Assembly: GCA_022747635.1 (NCBI GenBank)
Contig: JAKTNV010000065.1
Coordinates: 1,811,501-1,875,500, forward strand
Length of the DNA: 64,000 nt
From: Hetaerina americana
Taxonomy: Eukaryota; Arthropoda; Insecta; Odonata; Calopterygidae
Direction of reading: 5' to 3'
Below the pieces are notes generated by a model. That model saw only the letters and a list, made by a program, of their open reading frames with translations, was not told the DNA's origin and did no database searches. Below, in pieces: positions 24,082 to 34,893 of this stretch. Numbering within the stretch: position 1 is the stretch's first letter; the number at the start of each line of letters is the position of its first letter. A program made the position numbers and the translations under genes.

Positions 24082-25060
24082 CGAGGGGGTACCCAAAAAT
24101 AACCGGAATAGTGCTGTGGTTGGCGCAAAGCTTACGTAGTACATATTTCTTCCGCTAGGTGAGCGGAACGCAAATCGTTCCGAGTTCTGCGCAGGCATTG
24201 TTGTCGTCTGGGAAGGTCAAGGTCAGTCACAACAATTCGTTTTGTAAAAGCATTTTCGTTTGCTCATCGTTTTTCGTCATGGTGGCTTTAAGTGAACAGC
24301 CCGCCGCTGTGAAATTTTACTTCCTGCCTGGGAAAAAGATGTCGCAGAAACTGTTGTGATGTTAAAAACAGCTCAGAGGGATTGTGCTACGGCAAAAACT
24401 CAAGTTTACCAATGGTATTCTCGTTTCAAAAAAATGTTGAAAAGTCACTTGATGACCCTCTTTCGGGATGTCCGTCCACAACATTCAAGCCAGTGGAAAA
24501 CTTAATTTCCGCCACGCCCAAAAAAGCTCGTTAAGTGAAAGCAAACCTCAAGACAATGCTCATTTGTGTTTTACATATGAGAGTGAATTCGTTCTATCAG
24601 GTCTGACTGTTAATTAGGCTTTCTATTTGGAGGTTTTAATAAGATGACGTCGGAGTGTCCGACAAAAAAGGCTCGATTTGTGGTGGACGAAGGACTGGTT
24701 TTTCCACCATGACAATGCATCGGCTCAAGCCATTGCAGTGCGTCAGTTTTTTGGAAAAACAATATGTGTCCCTTGCCCCTCATTATGTTACTCATCTGAC
24801 CTCGCTCCGTACGATTTCTTCTTGTTTCCTAGAATGAAAAAGGACATGGAAGGACAACGTTTTGATGACGTGGAAGGGATAAAGAAAAAAAAACCGAGGC
24901 AGGAGCTGTTGGGCATCTAAACAGATATGTTTAAACAATGCTTCCAGGAATCGCAAATTGGAAGAATACATTAATTCTAATGGAAGGTACTTTGAAGGTG
25001 ATATGGTTGTTTTTAAAAAAAATTAAATACATATTCCTGTTAGTTTAGGGTACCCATTCG
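24082..25060 (+). mobile_element. Decayed mariner element
   Basis: A 979-bp element between TA dinucleotides at 24080-24081 and 25061-25062. The terminal inverted repeats are similar but diverged: CGAGGGGGTACCCAAAAATA at the left and, as reverse complement, CGAATGGGTACCCTAAACTA at the right. Transposase remnants lie between them on the plus strand. It is shorter than a full mariner (about 1.3 kb) and heavily mutated. Its terminal repeat differs from those at 3385 and 35844, so it is a separate subfamily. Confidence 0.88.
24279..25025 (+). pseudogene. Mariner-like transposase pseudogene
   Basis: The N-terminus starts at ATG 24279 with MVALSEQPAAVKFYFLPGKK and stops soon after. The HTH region continues across frames (LKTAQRDCATAKTQVYQWYS). 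The central region with the first catalytic aspartate is not recognisable. Then FHHDNASAQAIAVRQFF carries the second aspartate, and SSDLAPYDFFLFPRMKKDM the third, in D-F-F-L-F. The C-terminus has an equivalent of the YFEGD motif near 24990. Many stops and frameshifts are present. Confidence 0.85.
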
Positions 25061-28000
25061 TATCCTATATTATTTCACCATTTCAATGGTGGTATATGTG
25101 AAATATCTCAATTAATTTAAAATTTCCGATACCTTTTTTTGCTTTCTGCTCTTGTCCAGCGACCTATCTTTCATTTTAACCTTCAGTGATCTTATTCGTC
25201 CAAACATACAACAGTTTTTCGTTTGCCCATTATTTTTCATTTTGCACCTTATTTTGTTTTTTTTAAGGATATATAGTTTTTTCCAACTGAGTAAATAATA
25301 ATGAGAGAAAAAATAATAGTACTTCCGATTGCACAAGGCATTTTTATTCGCTCGCCGTTCTCAATTTAACAAAATTGGTACCTCGGGAATATCAAGAAGT
25401 TTAAATTTCGCATTATCGTTTGAACGCGATCTAACAAACTGTCACAATAACTTAAAGTTACGGGTTGCACAACCTAAATAATGATCGGTGATGGACCTTC
25501 GGTCCGATCACTAATCATTGGAATTGAGTGATTCCGCGATCGCAAACTGGGGTGCAAAAGAAAATCGTGTTATTGATTGGGGTTATCAATTACGTGCAAA
25601 AAAAACCACTGTCACGCTTCTGATTCCTTCTCCTGCACTCAATTAAGTTATCTGCCATTTCCCATGAATGACCCTGAATTAGATCTAAGGAAAAATGCAT
25701 ATCGTTAATAATGATCTATGATGTTAATGACCACTACGAATAAAGCATAATGAGCTTAGCAGGGTGCCAATAGATGGGGCGTAAGAAGATCGAAATTGAA
25801 GAAGAGACGCTGTCCCGATTCAGTAAATCAAAAATGAATAGCGTGACTCGTCCAAAGGATGTCATACGTATATCTACGTGTATATACTTAAAGCAAAGAA
25901 GCGTCACGCACTATTGAAGTGTGACTAAAAGGATTGATTTTGGATGCTTCAGGATCCCTAAGGTTTCCATCGAGGGCACTCAATCTTCTGTTCAGAGCAG
26001 GTCAACGAAGACGACGGACTTATCGTCTCTAACATACGTCCTCCCCTTAAGTTACGTACTTTCCTCACCTTTCGGTATACGCCGCGCTTGAGGACTTAAG
26101 ACGCACGTCTGCCACCATTACTTCTACTTTTACTGCTCCATCCCATCTAGCTACGTCCTCGATCACTAGCTGGCATCAAATTACGGATTCAGGACCATTT
26201 TGACCTCCGAAGACCCTTAGCATTGATGGCTCCAAGGGAATGATTCCCCATCGGGAATTCTTTCGAACCAGTACGGTACATGCCAGACATAACACTGGAC
26301 AGAGATGCAATCTTCATGGATAGTTTGGCAAGTTTTTCCTTTCTCAAATGTGATCATAAGGAAATTTATCCAATTGGAAACATTTTCTCCAATTTTTTTG
26401 GAGAATTGCTGCCTTGAACACGATGCATCCAACAGCTAAACTTTATTAATGGAAGGATATTACAAAAGGAATAAACATGAAGAAAGACAGAGCGAGTTGG
26501 GAGAAACAGATAGCATAATCCTTTAAAAGAAGTTACGAAGGAATGAATGAATAGATAGGAAAAGGCACACTTAAGAGAACTGTTTCCTCAATATTTCTAA
26601 GAAAACAGCTTCAAGAATTTAACTTTTATTTCAATACTTCACAATTTCTACCAATATATTTCGCATTTATTTTGTTTGCACAGGCGGAATTCATTTTTGT
26701 CGATTTTATGGAACCTTTGACTTCAGGGAAGGGTGTCTGCTAAATTACCGCAACACCGATTGAGTTAGTAGCCTTCTCAGTTGATTAATCCTCCTGGATC
26801 AATTTAATAGGATTTAAATACGAGCAAGATGAAATTAGCAAAATTCGGGTGATTCTTGTCCGTATTCCCCAAAAATAAAAGAAATTCTAAAAGCAATTTC
26901 ATTGCATTTGTGCTACTTTCGTGTTCAAAATCAGGGAACCGTGAGACGTTTTAAAATGGTAAATTTTGTCTAGAAACTATTTATCATTCAGATTCAAAAA
27001 GCTTCCACATGCGGTAAAGTATTTAAAAAAATTATTTTCGTTAATTTAAATTCAATTGTTTTCGATAAAAATACTACGAAAGGTGGCCGAAAACTACGGG
27101 TGAAAGCGAGCGCATTTGGTCAACTTACGACGAGTATGCATGAAAAACATCATCTCAAGCTGACGAAATTTCTAATGAAAAATGAAGTAAGCTATAAAGT
27201 ATACTTTTAAGAAAAGCCTATTAGATTAAAATTAACACCAAATACTTTGTGCCGTGTATTTAGCGAATAGATGAAGCTTTCAGAATCTTAATAATACTTT
27301 GCTCTAAGCTAAAAAATGATCGGTGTTTTTTCTTTCGGATCGGAGAACTTTCAAATTGCACGGTTTTGCCATTTTGTATACTACAGTAGTCGACGCATTC
27401 ATACTCACGATCTTTATTTGTTATCTTACTTGCGAAGTTGTACGCTAACCGTAATACGGATGGAAATCTATTTGTAGTCTTCATACATTTCCAGCCGTTT
27501 TAGGCCCCGGCGACGGCTTGAAATGAGACCTGCAATATGGCTATTTTAATATGCAATCATATGAACATGACGTCTAATGACTGATGCTATAATCTGATAT
27601 AATTTCTTGACTTTTTGACTGATACTATAATCTGATATAATTTCATTAAAATGGAATGACTAGAGCCTGACGGATGCCTTCTCAGATACCTACAGGGTAA
27701 TAAAAAACATCCCACCTGCATATATTCAATTCCTTTGAACTTAATATTCTCACCACTGATATGATGTCACAAATTCACATATTCTTCCTCTATTCAAACT
27801 AATGTTCACGCTTGCATTTTTTTGTTCATTTTGTTCTATTCTCAGGACACTTTTGCTCATTTTCTGCTGCATATCTATGTTTTAAAATTAAATTCTCATA
27901 CTAACTATTTTTTATGGGCGCTATATCACGTAAATAACATTTATCAAACTGGTAAACAATATCCAAATATTTTAATGTTTCTCTTGCTTATCTTTGACTT

Positions 28001-28389
28001 CCATTGCCTATCATGAAACGGCATATAACTGTCTCTAAATTAGGATGAAATCACGACCAAAATATGTTGCCTTTATTATTTTAAGTTTACTCTCGGGCAG
28101 AGGATCAATACATATCTGCTCTTTAAAAAGAGCTATATAAAAAGGATTATGAAACGGGGAAAACATCTTTATTCACTGAAGCAATGTACACTTCATGAGC
28201 TATCGCTGGTCATAGAATCTATTATAGAGACAGGAGCGTATCCCAAGGAATTTCAAGATTTTTAAGGCCATAATGCATTTCTTAGATGACTCAAGGTCTT
28301 AAGTCCGGCTTAAGGAGTGTGTTTTCGGTCCTTCCATTCCGCCAAATTGCACGGGTCCTTCTCAATGAAATGGCTCTATCAATTCGGAG
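25061..28389. other. Long unannotated AT-rich region
   Basis: About 3.3 kb with no supported gene or mobile element. Minor structures are an imperfect hairpin at 25480-25519 and a short direct repeat (CTATAATCTGATATAATTTC) at about 27589 and 27627. ORFs here are 60-74 codons and unrecognisable. Confidence 0.4.
25480..25519. repeat. Imperfect 40-nt hairpin
   Basis: AATGAT, GTGAT and GGACC on the left pair with GGTCC, ATCAC and ATCATT on the right around a 3-nt TTC loop, with a 2-by-2 mismatch and a one-nucleotide bulge. No flanking coding or repeat context explains it. Confidence 0.6.
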
Positions 28390-28399
28390 ATGAAATCAC

Positions 28400-28660
28400 T
28401 TGCGACTGTCCTCAGTGGATTTAATGGGTGCTTGGAGACGGATTTGGATGAGAAGGAAAGGGACGGGGGAGGGGTGGGTTGGCTGGAGAGGGGAGGGCGA
28501 GGGAAAATCGGGAAAGAGGAGATACGGGAGGGGGATGGAAAAGAGGGGGCGTGGGGAGGAAATAAGGAGGTATGGGGGACTGGGGAAAGGCTATGCGGAT
28601 CATGGGGGGGGGGGTTGTAGTAGGACAGGGGAAGGAACAGAGATAAAATTGAAGAAAGTG
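28400..28660. other. Purine-rich island
   Basis: GGGAGGGG-type sequence, including a run of ten G residues near 28605. Three overlapping ORFs (60-95 codons) are Gly/Arg/Glu-rich or Pro/Ser-rich, as expected from the composition alone. Confidence 0.4.
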
Positions 28661-29393
28661 ATGAATGGTTTATTCAGAAGAAATTAAGACCGTGAAGTCA
28701 AGTCCTGCATTGAATCCTCGCAAGAGAAGTGTACCAGGAGATTAGAGCGCTTTTCAAATATAACGTAATATATTTGAAAAATTAAAGAATTCATCCTGAT
28801 CTTAAAAACTAAAACATATGCAAGGTAATAAACTTAGCATGGTACATTCAAAAGAGGCCTACGTAGAGTAAGAGGTGATATTATTAATGAAAATACTGCG
28901 AAAGCGCTACTGAACTACCTTATACATGGAGAATGATTATTAACATTCACTGAGCAATGAATGTAAGTAGAAATGGACCACAAAATCTTCAAAATTAATG
29001 GAACTCAAAGGGTTCCGTTCGTTTTCGATGAACTCAAGATTATTAAGGATTTTAATCCCCGAGTTTTTCGAATCGCGATTTAAATAAGTAAATAGATCAT
29101 AGTGATATCCGAGCATCCCCAATAATCAAACATCCCTTTGTAAATTTTTCCCTTTCCCTTTACAGGGAAGAATTTACTTTCTTTTTTCTTAGTTTTCTTT
29201 TCCTTTCCGTACTTTACTTTTTCTTTCCCTTTCCTATCTCCTTTTTTCTCCCCACTTTCCAACATTCCCTAAACAATATAGAATAAGTCAGAAAGTTATC
29301 ATAATATTTTAGATGTAACCTTCTAATGGTAATGCATGAGTGTTTGCGTGTGAATGTATGGAATGTATGTATATATATATGTTTGTGTTTATA
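28661..29393. other. AT-rich spacer with a CT-rich tract
   Basis: Nothing coding is supported. A TTTCCCTTTCC-type tract occupies about 29140-29270. A short AT-rich microsatellite (TGTATATATATATG) lies just outside the left end of the following mariner. Confidence 0.4.
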
Positions 29394-30435
29394 CTACCTT
29401 GATCAAAAATTTCCCGGAATTTATTCAGAAAATTAAAAATACAAGTTTATTCATCTAAATCTATATTGTCCCCTTCAAAGTAATCCCCATCGACTGCAAC
29501 ACACTTATGCCAGCGCTTGATCCAATCCTCGAAACATTTTTTATATTCGGTTTTCGGTATGTCCATCAGTGCTTCCTGCGATTTTTCCATTACTTCCTCT
29601 CGGCTGCTAAAACGCGTTCCCCGTAATGGTTTTTTAACTCGATTGAACAGAAAGAAGTCACAGGGAGCCAAATCAGGTGAATTCGGTGGCTGTTGGATGG
29701 TATTTGTTGCATTTTTCGTCAAAAAATTACGAATAATGATAGCACTGTGCGACGGTGCGTTATCATGGTGCAAAATCCACGAGTTTTCTGCCCACATTTC
29801 TGGTCTCTTTCGGCGAATTGCTTCACGCAAACGTCTCATAACGCCCAAATAATACTCTTTGTTTACTGTCTGGCCTTCTGGCAAAAATTCATGATGCACT
29901 ACACCGTTGTAATCCATGAAAACCGTCAGCATTGCCTTCTTTTTTGACTGAAAACGACGTGGTTTTTTTGGTCTCGGCTCATTTGGTGAACGCCATTCAC
30001 TTGCCTGATGTCTGGATTGCGTGTCGTACTCATAAACCCACGTCTCGTCTCCAGTAATGACCCTTTTGATGAATGTGGGATCGGATTCAGCCTCGCAAAT
30101 CATGTCTTTTGCGACGTCAACACGGTCTCTTTTTTGCATGAAATTGAGGTCTTTCGGCATGCTACACGACGGAAACCCAAATCATTAACCACAATGTCTT
30201 GGGCGGATCCATAGGCAATGTTCAAGTCCTCCGCTATTTCTCTGATGGTTAATTTGCGGTTATTGACCAACATTTCTTTTACTTTATCAATTTTTTCACC
30301 GACTTTCGATGTCGATGGTCTGCCACTGCGTTCATCATCTTCGATTGACTCACGACCACTTCTGAACCGCTCGTGCCACTGGTAAACGACCGTTTTTTTT
30401 TAGAGAATCGTTGCCGAAACACTTTTCCAACATTT

Positions 30436-30446
30436 CCAACGTCCGT
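30436..30446. repeat. Target-site duplication, left copy (Jockey LINE)
   Basis: CCAACGTCCGT occurs here and again at 34883-34893, flanking the LINE exactly. The same word occurs once in the uninterrupted mariner (as ACGGACGTTGG at 36115-36125), which shows it is a duplication of the target. Confidence 0.95.
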
Positions 30447-30492
30447 CTCGTCTTCTTTTTTGCCAAAACGTTCCCTCTTGACGCTTGGCTTG

Positions 30493-30522
30493 CAGCTGCC
30501 CGATGATTTAATCATTCAGCTG
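30493..30522 (-). promoter_or_regulatory. Hairpin in the LINE 3' UTR
   Basis: CAGCTG at both ends and an inner ATGATT/ATCAT pairing could fold into a stem-loop 71 nt downstream of the ORF2 coding end. Non-LTR reverse transcriptases often recognise 3' UTR structure, so a role in template recognition is plausible but inferred. Confidence 0.45.
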
Positions 30523-30565
30523 CTGTGTTTGCGGCTTCTTAGCCCGTAGATGAAGGAAGGTCCAA

Positions 30566-33292
30566 TCAACTCCTTTTCCTTTTCAATGGTGGTTGGTCGT
30601 CGTCCCGTCCCGTTGCTGCTCTTGGGCGTTTGTGCCTTTCCCAGGAGACAGGTTTTAAGCCGCCGATCGACCGCAAGTGCTCTTCTTTTTTGCCTTCAAG
30701 CTCCTCGTAAAAGGCCGTCGCGCGAGTCTTGATGACATCTCCAATGGGCGCAGTTTCAGTTAAGGCGTGGAGAATTTCTGCGGCATAGTTCCAGCCAAGC
30801 CCAAGTACACTGTTGAGTGCCCCTCTTTCCGTTACCTCCAAGTGGTGGAAGGCCGTCTGAGTCATTCTGCCACTCCATGCCGGTGAAGCGTACATCAAGA
30901 TTGGGCGAATTGCCGCCACGTACAGATACGTCTTTGTCTTGATAGAGAGGGACGGTGAACGCAGCAGCGGCGAGAGTTGTAGTCGTCTTCCTCTTGCCTT
31001 CCTGGTGGCAGCGAGGGCGTGACTTTTGAATGTCAGTCTTTTATCCAGTATCACGCCTAGATAGGTCACCTCTTCCTTCCATGGCGCCTCCTCGGTGCCC
31101 ACGAGGATTTCTCCTGGTTCTCGCAGTCCTCCAGGTGAAAAAAGAATCGTCTGTGTCTTTGCGCTGTTGACGCTGATTCGCCACAGGGCGTACCACTCCA
31201 GCAGTTTGTCTACTGCTCGCTGTAGGTATGTTGCCGCCATGTGTGCTCTCCGCGAAGTGGTCACTATTGCTGCGTCATCCGCATACAGGGCAACCATGGT
31301 ATGTCGTCCAAGGTCTACCGGGAGGTCCGCCGTATATAGATTAAAAAGTATCGGTCCGAGCACCGATCCTTGCGGCACGCCTGCGTGGACCTGTTTCGGC
31401 TGTGACAGCGCGCGTCCCCAGGCGACACGGAAAGTCCTTCCTGTCAGGTATGATGTTAGCAAGCGGCGCTGCCAATTTGGAAACCGCTGTATTGCAAGTT
31501 TTCGCCTGAGACCAGCGTGCCATACCCGGTCGAAGGCTTTCCTGATGTCAAAGAACGCCGCCGTTGAGCAGCATCGCCGATTGAATCCGGCCGTCACCTG
31601 TTCCACGAGACGGACGAGCTGGTGTGTGGTGGAGTGTTCCTCTCGAAAACCGTACTGTGATGCCGGCAAGATTGAGTAGGCCGCGATGTGCTTCAGGAGA
31701 TGTGGCAGCAGTACCCTCTCAAGCAGCTTTCCCAGGGTCGCTAGCAGGGCGATCGGGCGGTAGTTCTCTACGTTCCTAGCGGACTTCGGCGGCTTCGGCA
31801 ATAGGATGACTTTTGCCGATTTCCAGATGGCCGGAAAATGTCCCATGGAGAAGCAGGCCGTAAAGAGCGTAATCAGGTGAGTTGCGAGCGAGACAGGCAT
31901 CTGTCGAAGGGCCTCGTTCGGGATGTTGTCCTCTCCTGGTGCTTTCTTGCAGCGTAGTCGTCCAAGGGCTGCTCTCAGGTCGTTTTCGGTAACCTTCGTT
32001 ACCGTCATGGTGCCCTCCTCCGTTGTTTCATCCTCTTCAGGAAAGTCGCTAGGATCATCCGGTACCAGTGGATCCGGAGTCGACGTGAAAGTGGCCTCCA
32101 GCGTAGTTGCTGCAAATTCAGCCTTTTCGTCTTCCGTGATAAGAGGGCCACCAGGTGAGTCGATCGGTGGGTCGATCCGAATGCTGTGGCGAAGAGAAGC
32201 TGCCATTCTCCAGATGCTCCCATCTTCGGTTCGGAGGGAAGCAACCTTCCTTTCCCACGTCGTCTGCCTGTGGTCCTGGATGAGCTGCCTCACTTCGGCT
32301 CGTTTTCTTCTAAACCGTGCCCCATCCGCGGGACATTTGGTTCTTTGAAATCGTCGTCGAAGCCGATTTCTTTCGCGGATGCGGCGAAGGATGGAATGAG
32401 GCAGCGTCAGATGTCCAGAAGGGCGGATCAGTTTTATTGGCACGGTGTTCTGTAATGCTTGGTCCACGCCAGCTGTTATGACAGAAGCATATTCGTCCAG
32501 CATAGCTTGTGACGTCAGTGATGGCGGCTGTTCCGGTAAAATGTCGGAGAGGATCTGCCTGTACCCTGTCCAGTCTGTTTTATCCAGGCATCGCACCGGC
32601 CGTGGGGGAAGTAACGTTGGGCAGCATCCCAGATAGGCGCAGACTGGGTAGTGGTCGCTGTCCAACGTCGGTGTCGCCACGAGAGAAAGCGAACTCGTGA
32701 GCCTACGGTGCAGCGCAATATCTAAGACGTCTTCGCTCCTGCCGTGATGCTGATGCGTTGGCCCATGTGGACCCGCGACGCGTACTCCGTTGTTCTGAGC
32801 CCATGTGAGCAGCGCTTCCCCCCAGGGGTTCGGTGTAATTGAATGCCATGCAGCATTCTTTGCATTTAGATCCCCGAGAAAAAGCGACGGCCGTGACCCG
32901 GAGAAGATGACTTCGAAATCCTGTGTGGCTAGAGGTCGTTTTGGGGGGAGATAGAGTGACCCCACTGTGAGAGAGCCGATCGAAGTATCTACTTCAATGG
33001 CTGTCGCCTCTAGATGCAGTCGAGCTGGTAGGTCAATTTTTCTCGCAGCCAGGTCAAGCGAAACGAGGACCGCCGTGCCCCCTCCTCTTGTTTGCCGGTC
33101 ATCCCGGTAAACTGCATAGCCTGGAACGCCGTATGAAGTTCCAGGACGGAGATGAGTCTCTTGCAGACAGACGATTGAGATTCTTGCCTTCCGTAGAAAG
33201 GCAAGCAATTCAGGGGTCTTTCGCTTCAATGCGCCGCCGACATTCCATGTGGCTAGGATGATAGATTTATTTAATTCTCGCCTATGGTCCAT
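30566..33292 (-). CDS. LINE ORF2: endonuclease and reverse transcriptase (908 aa)
   Basis: This nicks target DNA and copies the element RNA by target-primed reverse transcription. The N-terminal APE-type endonuclease (about residues 12-225) shows ATWNVGG, QETH at 44-47, GDLNAKN at 140-146 and the catalytic SDHYPV at 212-217. The RT (about 440-730) has NYRPIALL, FFDIRKAFD (Asp582), GVPQGSVLGPILFNLY and YADD at 670-673. The C-terminal 150 residues end in a basic tail, and no RNase H signature is seen. The length is typical for Jockey-clade ORF2. The start ATG (33292-33290) overlaps the ORF1 end by 11 nt. No internal stop is present. Confidence 0.95.
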   Translation of the reverse strand: MDHRRELNKSIILATWNVGGALKRKTPELLAFLRKARISIVCLQETHLRPGTSYGVPGYAVYRDDRQTRGGGTAVLVSLDLAARKIDLPARLHLEATAIEVDTSIGSLTVGSLYLPPKRPLATQDFEVIFSGSRPSLFLGDLNAKNAAWHSITPNPWGEALLTWAQNNGVRVAGPHGPTHQHHGRSEDVLDIALHRRLTSSLSLVATPTLDSDHYPVCAYLGCCPTLLPPRPVRCLDKTDWTGYRQILSDILPEQPPSLTSQAMLDEYASVITAGVDQALQNTVPIKLIRPSGHLTLPHSILRRIRERNRLRRRFQRTKCPADGARFRRKRAEVRQLIQDHRQTTWERKVASLRTEDGSIWRMAASLRHSIRIDPPIDSPGGPLITEDEKAEFAATTLEATFTSTPDPLVPDDPSDFPEEDETTEEGTMTVTKVTENDLRAALGRLRCKKAPGEDNIPNEALRQMPVSLATHLITLFTACFSMGHFPAIWKSAKVILLPKPPKSARNVENYRPIALLATLGKLLERVLLPHLLKHIAAYSILPASQYGFREEHSTTHQLVRLVEQVTAGFNRRCCSTAAFFDIRKAFDRVWHAGLRRKLAIQRFPNWQRRLLTSYLTGRTFRVAWGRALSQPKQVHAGVPQGSVLGPILFNLYTADLPVDLGRHTMVALYADDAAIVTTSRRAHMAATYLQRAVDKLLEWYALWRISVNSAKTQTILFSPGGLREPGEILVGTEEAPWKEEVTYLGVILDKRLTFKSHALAATRKARGRRLQLSPLLRSPSLSIKTKTYLYVAAIRPILMYASPAWSGRMTQTAFHHLEVTERGALNSVLGLGWNYAAEILHALTETAPIGDVIKTRATAFYEELEGKKEEHLRSIGGLKPVSWERHKRPRAATGRDDDQPPLKRKRS

Positions 33293-34721
33293 TTTGGTTT
33301 GGGAAAATAGTGGTAAGGGCGACAGTTAAAGCTTGCAGCTGTTGTGGCAATAGCGCAGCAGAGGACGTCAATGCTTCCAGGATGGAAGAGAGGGATGTAG
33401 CCAAAGTTGGAGTCGGCATCTGCGAGTCTGCAGCCCGCCTCTTCTGGAGAAGAGGAATTTTTCTTTCTTCTGCTGTCTCCCTGGCGACCGGAGCCGGCGT
33501 CGAGAGTGGAGGAAAGTCAAGATGCTTGCACATGGTCAGACGTTGGGTTGCGTTGGTTGGGTCTCCCGGCTTCGACGCGTTGAAGGTACCAAGCGTCTTC
33601 TGTTGAGGAGAAGGCAGCTCTGTTTCAGCGGCGGTGTTCTTCGCCCCCTGGGTTGGTGCGCCTTTCCTCCGGAGGCTAGCCATCTTCATCTCCTTCTGTT
33701 TGGCGTAGACAGGGCAGGTCCTGAAAAATGCAGGATGGTTTCCTCCGCAGTTACAGCAACAAGTCTTCTTCCTTTCCGTATCCGGACATTGGATGCCTTC
33801 ATGTGCACCAGCACACTTGTAGCATCGCGGGGCTGCCGTGCAGTTGGAAGATGCGTGTCCGAATCGGGTGCACCGGTAACACATTTGTGGCTCCCTGTGC
33901 TGATATTTTGCCACCCTGACACGGGAATTGCCGATGTATCTTATGGCAAGCATTTCTTTTGTTTGCCATTCAGGGTTTTCCTTGACAACGACAAGGAAGA
34001 AGGTTCCCTGCCGCACCAGATGCACTCGTTCCACCGGAATCCCCATGGCGTCCATATCTTCTTTCAGTAGCTCAACTGGGTAGGTGCACGGAAGTCCACG
34101 AACCGCGTAGAAATTGGCTCGTAGGGATTTCGGGCCCCAGGTCGAGAATTGTGCATTTGACTGCACCAACAGCTGCTTTATGGCCGCATAATCAGCCGCA
34201 GTCTTTAGTTGAAGTCTCGTCGAGTCGGTTGTATGGATTGCAGTAAAGGACTTGTCCGTTGCCTTGGATCGGACAAGTTTCAGCAAGGCCGCGTGGTCTA
34301 CTACATCGTATATGATGAGTGCCGGGGGGCGTGGTTCCTTTTTTCGGCTTGCCGGGGATCCAGATGGTGCAGATGAATTTTCAGCCTCCATCGCCACGGG
34401 AGCAGAAGAGTTGTCCGTGTCCGGATCCGTGACGAGCGGTGAGAATTTATTACTCGTACTTACCGGGCGCTTATTAGTTGCTTCTTCAATGGAAAGGAAT
34501 GGTGCGCTACGCTTCCCGGCTCCTCTGGGATCCTTGACGTGTCGCCAGTCGTCGTTGAATTTCGCGGCAGGGGCAGACGGCCCGTTCTGATGCATGGAAA
34601 CGTCCATATTTAGAGCGCCGGCAGTATGAACAGGGTTTGAAGAAGTATTTTCCAGCTGCTGGTCGAGAGGAGTCCTTATAGTGTCCGCTGGCAGCGGCAC
34701 AATGTCCATATTGGGCGCCAC
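33282..34721 (-). CDS. LINE ORF1: gag-like CCHC zinc-knuckle protein (479 aa)
   Basis: A nucleic-acid-binding protein expected to package the LINE RNA. The N-terminal 130 residues are low-complexity. About 130-250 forms the domain typical of arthropod Jockey gag proteins upstream of the knuckles (PPALIIYDVVDHAALLKLV, then KSLRANFYAVRGLP). Three CCHC-type knuckles follow: C281-C284-H289-C294, C300-C303-H307-C312 and C322-C325-H329-C336. The tail is Ala/Thr/Gln-rich. The frame is open from ATG to TAG and the stop lies within the ORF2 start (ATGGACCATAG), which suggests coupled or re-initiated translation. Confidence 0.93.
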   Translation of the reverse strand: MAPNMDIVPLPADTIRTPLDQQLENTSSNPVHTAGALNMDVSMHQNGPSAPAAKFNDDWRHVKDPRGAGKRSAPFLSIEEATNKRPVSTSNKFSPLVTDPDTDNSSAPVAMEAENSSAPSGSPASRKKEPRPPALIIYDVVDHAALLKLVRSKATDKSFTAIHTTDSTRLQLKTAADYAAIKQLLVQSNAQFSTWGPKSLRANFYAVRGLPCTYPVELLKEDMDAMGIPVERVHLVRQGTFFLVVVKENPEWQTKEMLAIRYIGNSRVRVAKYQHREPQMCYRCTRFGHASSNCTAAPRCYKCAGAHEGIQCPDTERKKTCCCNCGGNHPAFFRTCPVYAKQKEMKMASLRRKGAPTQGAKNTAAETELPSPQQKTLGTFNASKPGDPTNATQRLTMCKHLDFPPLSTPAPVARETAEERKIPLLQKRRAADSQMPTPTLATSLSSILEALTSSAALLPQQLQALTVALTTIFPNQNGP

Positions 34722-34882
34722 CGGCGCCTTGCTTCGCTGTCCCTCGATTATTTAATGATGTCAGCAACCAGGGTTAGAAGTATCCAGTAGAATATTCCAA
34801 GGGAGGCGTACGTCGAAATTTCTGTAGGTATATCCAGGTCTGATGGTCTATCCTCCGTCTCCAACGTTCCGAATCCAATTTC

Positions 34883-34893
34883 CCAACGTCCGT
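34883..34893. repeat. Target-site duplication, right copy (Jockey LINE)
   Basis: CCAACGTCCGT, identical to 30436-30446. It marks the 5' boundary of the LINE insertion. Confidence 0.95.

Larger units (their letters stand above)
30447..34882 (-). mobile_element. Apparently full-length Jockey-clade LINE
   Basis: A 4436-bp minus-strand non-LTR retrotransposon inserted in a mariner. It has a 5' UTR of about 160 bp (34882-34722), ORF1 (34721-33282), ORF2 (33292-30566) and a 3' UTR of about 119 bp. Both ORFs are open. It lacks a poly(A) tail: the 3' end is GCAAAAAAGAAGACGAG. A CAGCTG...CAGCTG hairpin lies in the 3' UTR at 30493-30522. An APE endonuclease and RT without an RNase H domain, with a gag-like CCHC ORF1, fit the Jockey clade. 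The perfect target-site duplication and intact frames suggest a young copy. Confidence 0.95.

Noticed and set aside
31095..31679. 194-codon plus-strand ORF
   Set aside because: Antisense shadow of LINE ORF2, which has clear EN and RT motifs on the minus strand.
33522..34070. 182-codon plus-strand ORF
   Set aside because: Antisense shadow of LINE ORF1, which has three CCHC knuckles on the minus strand.
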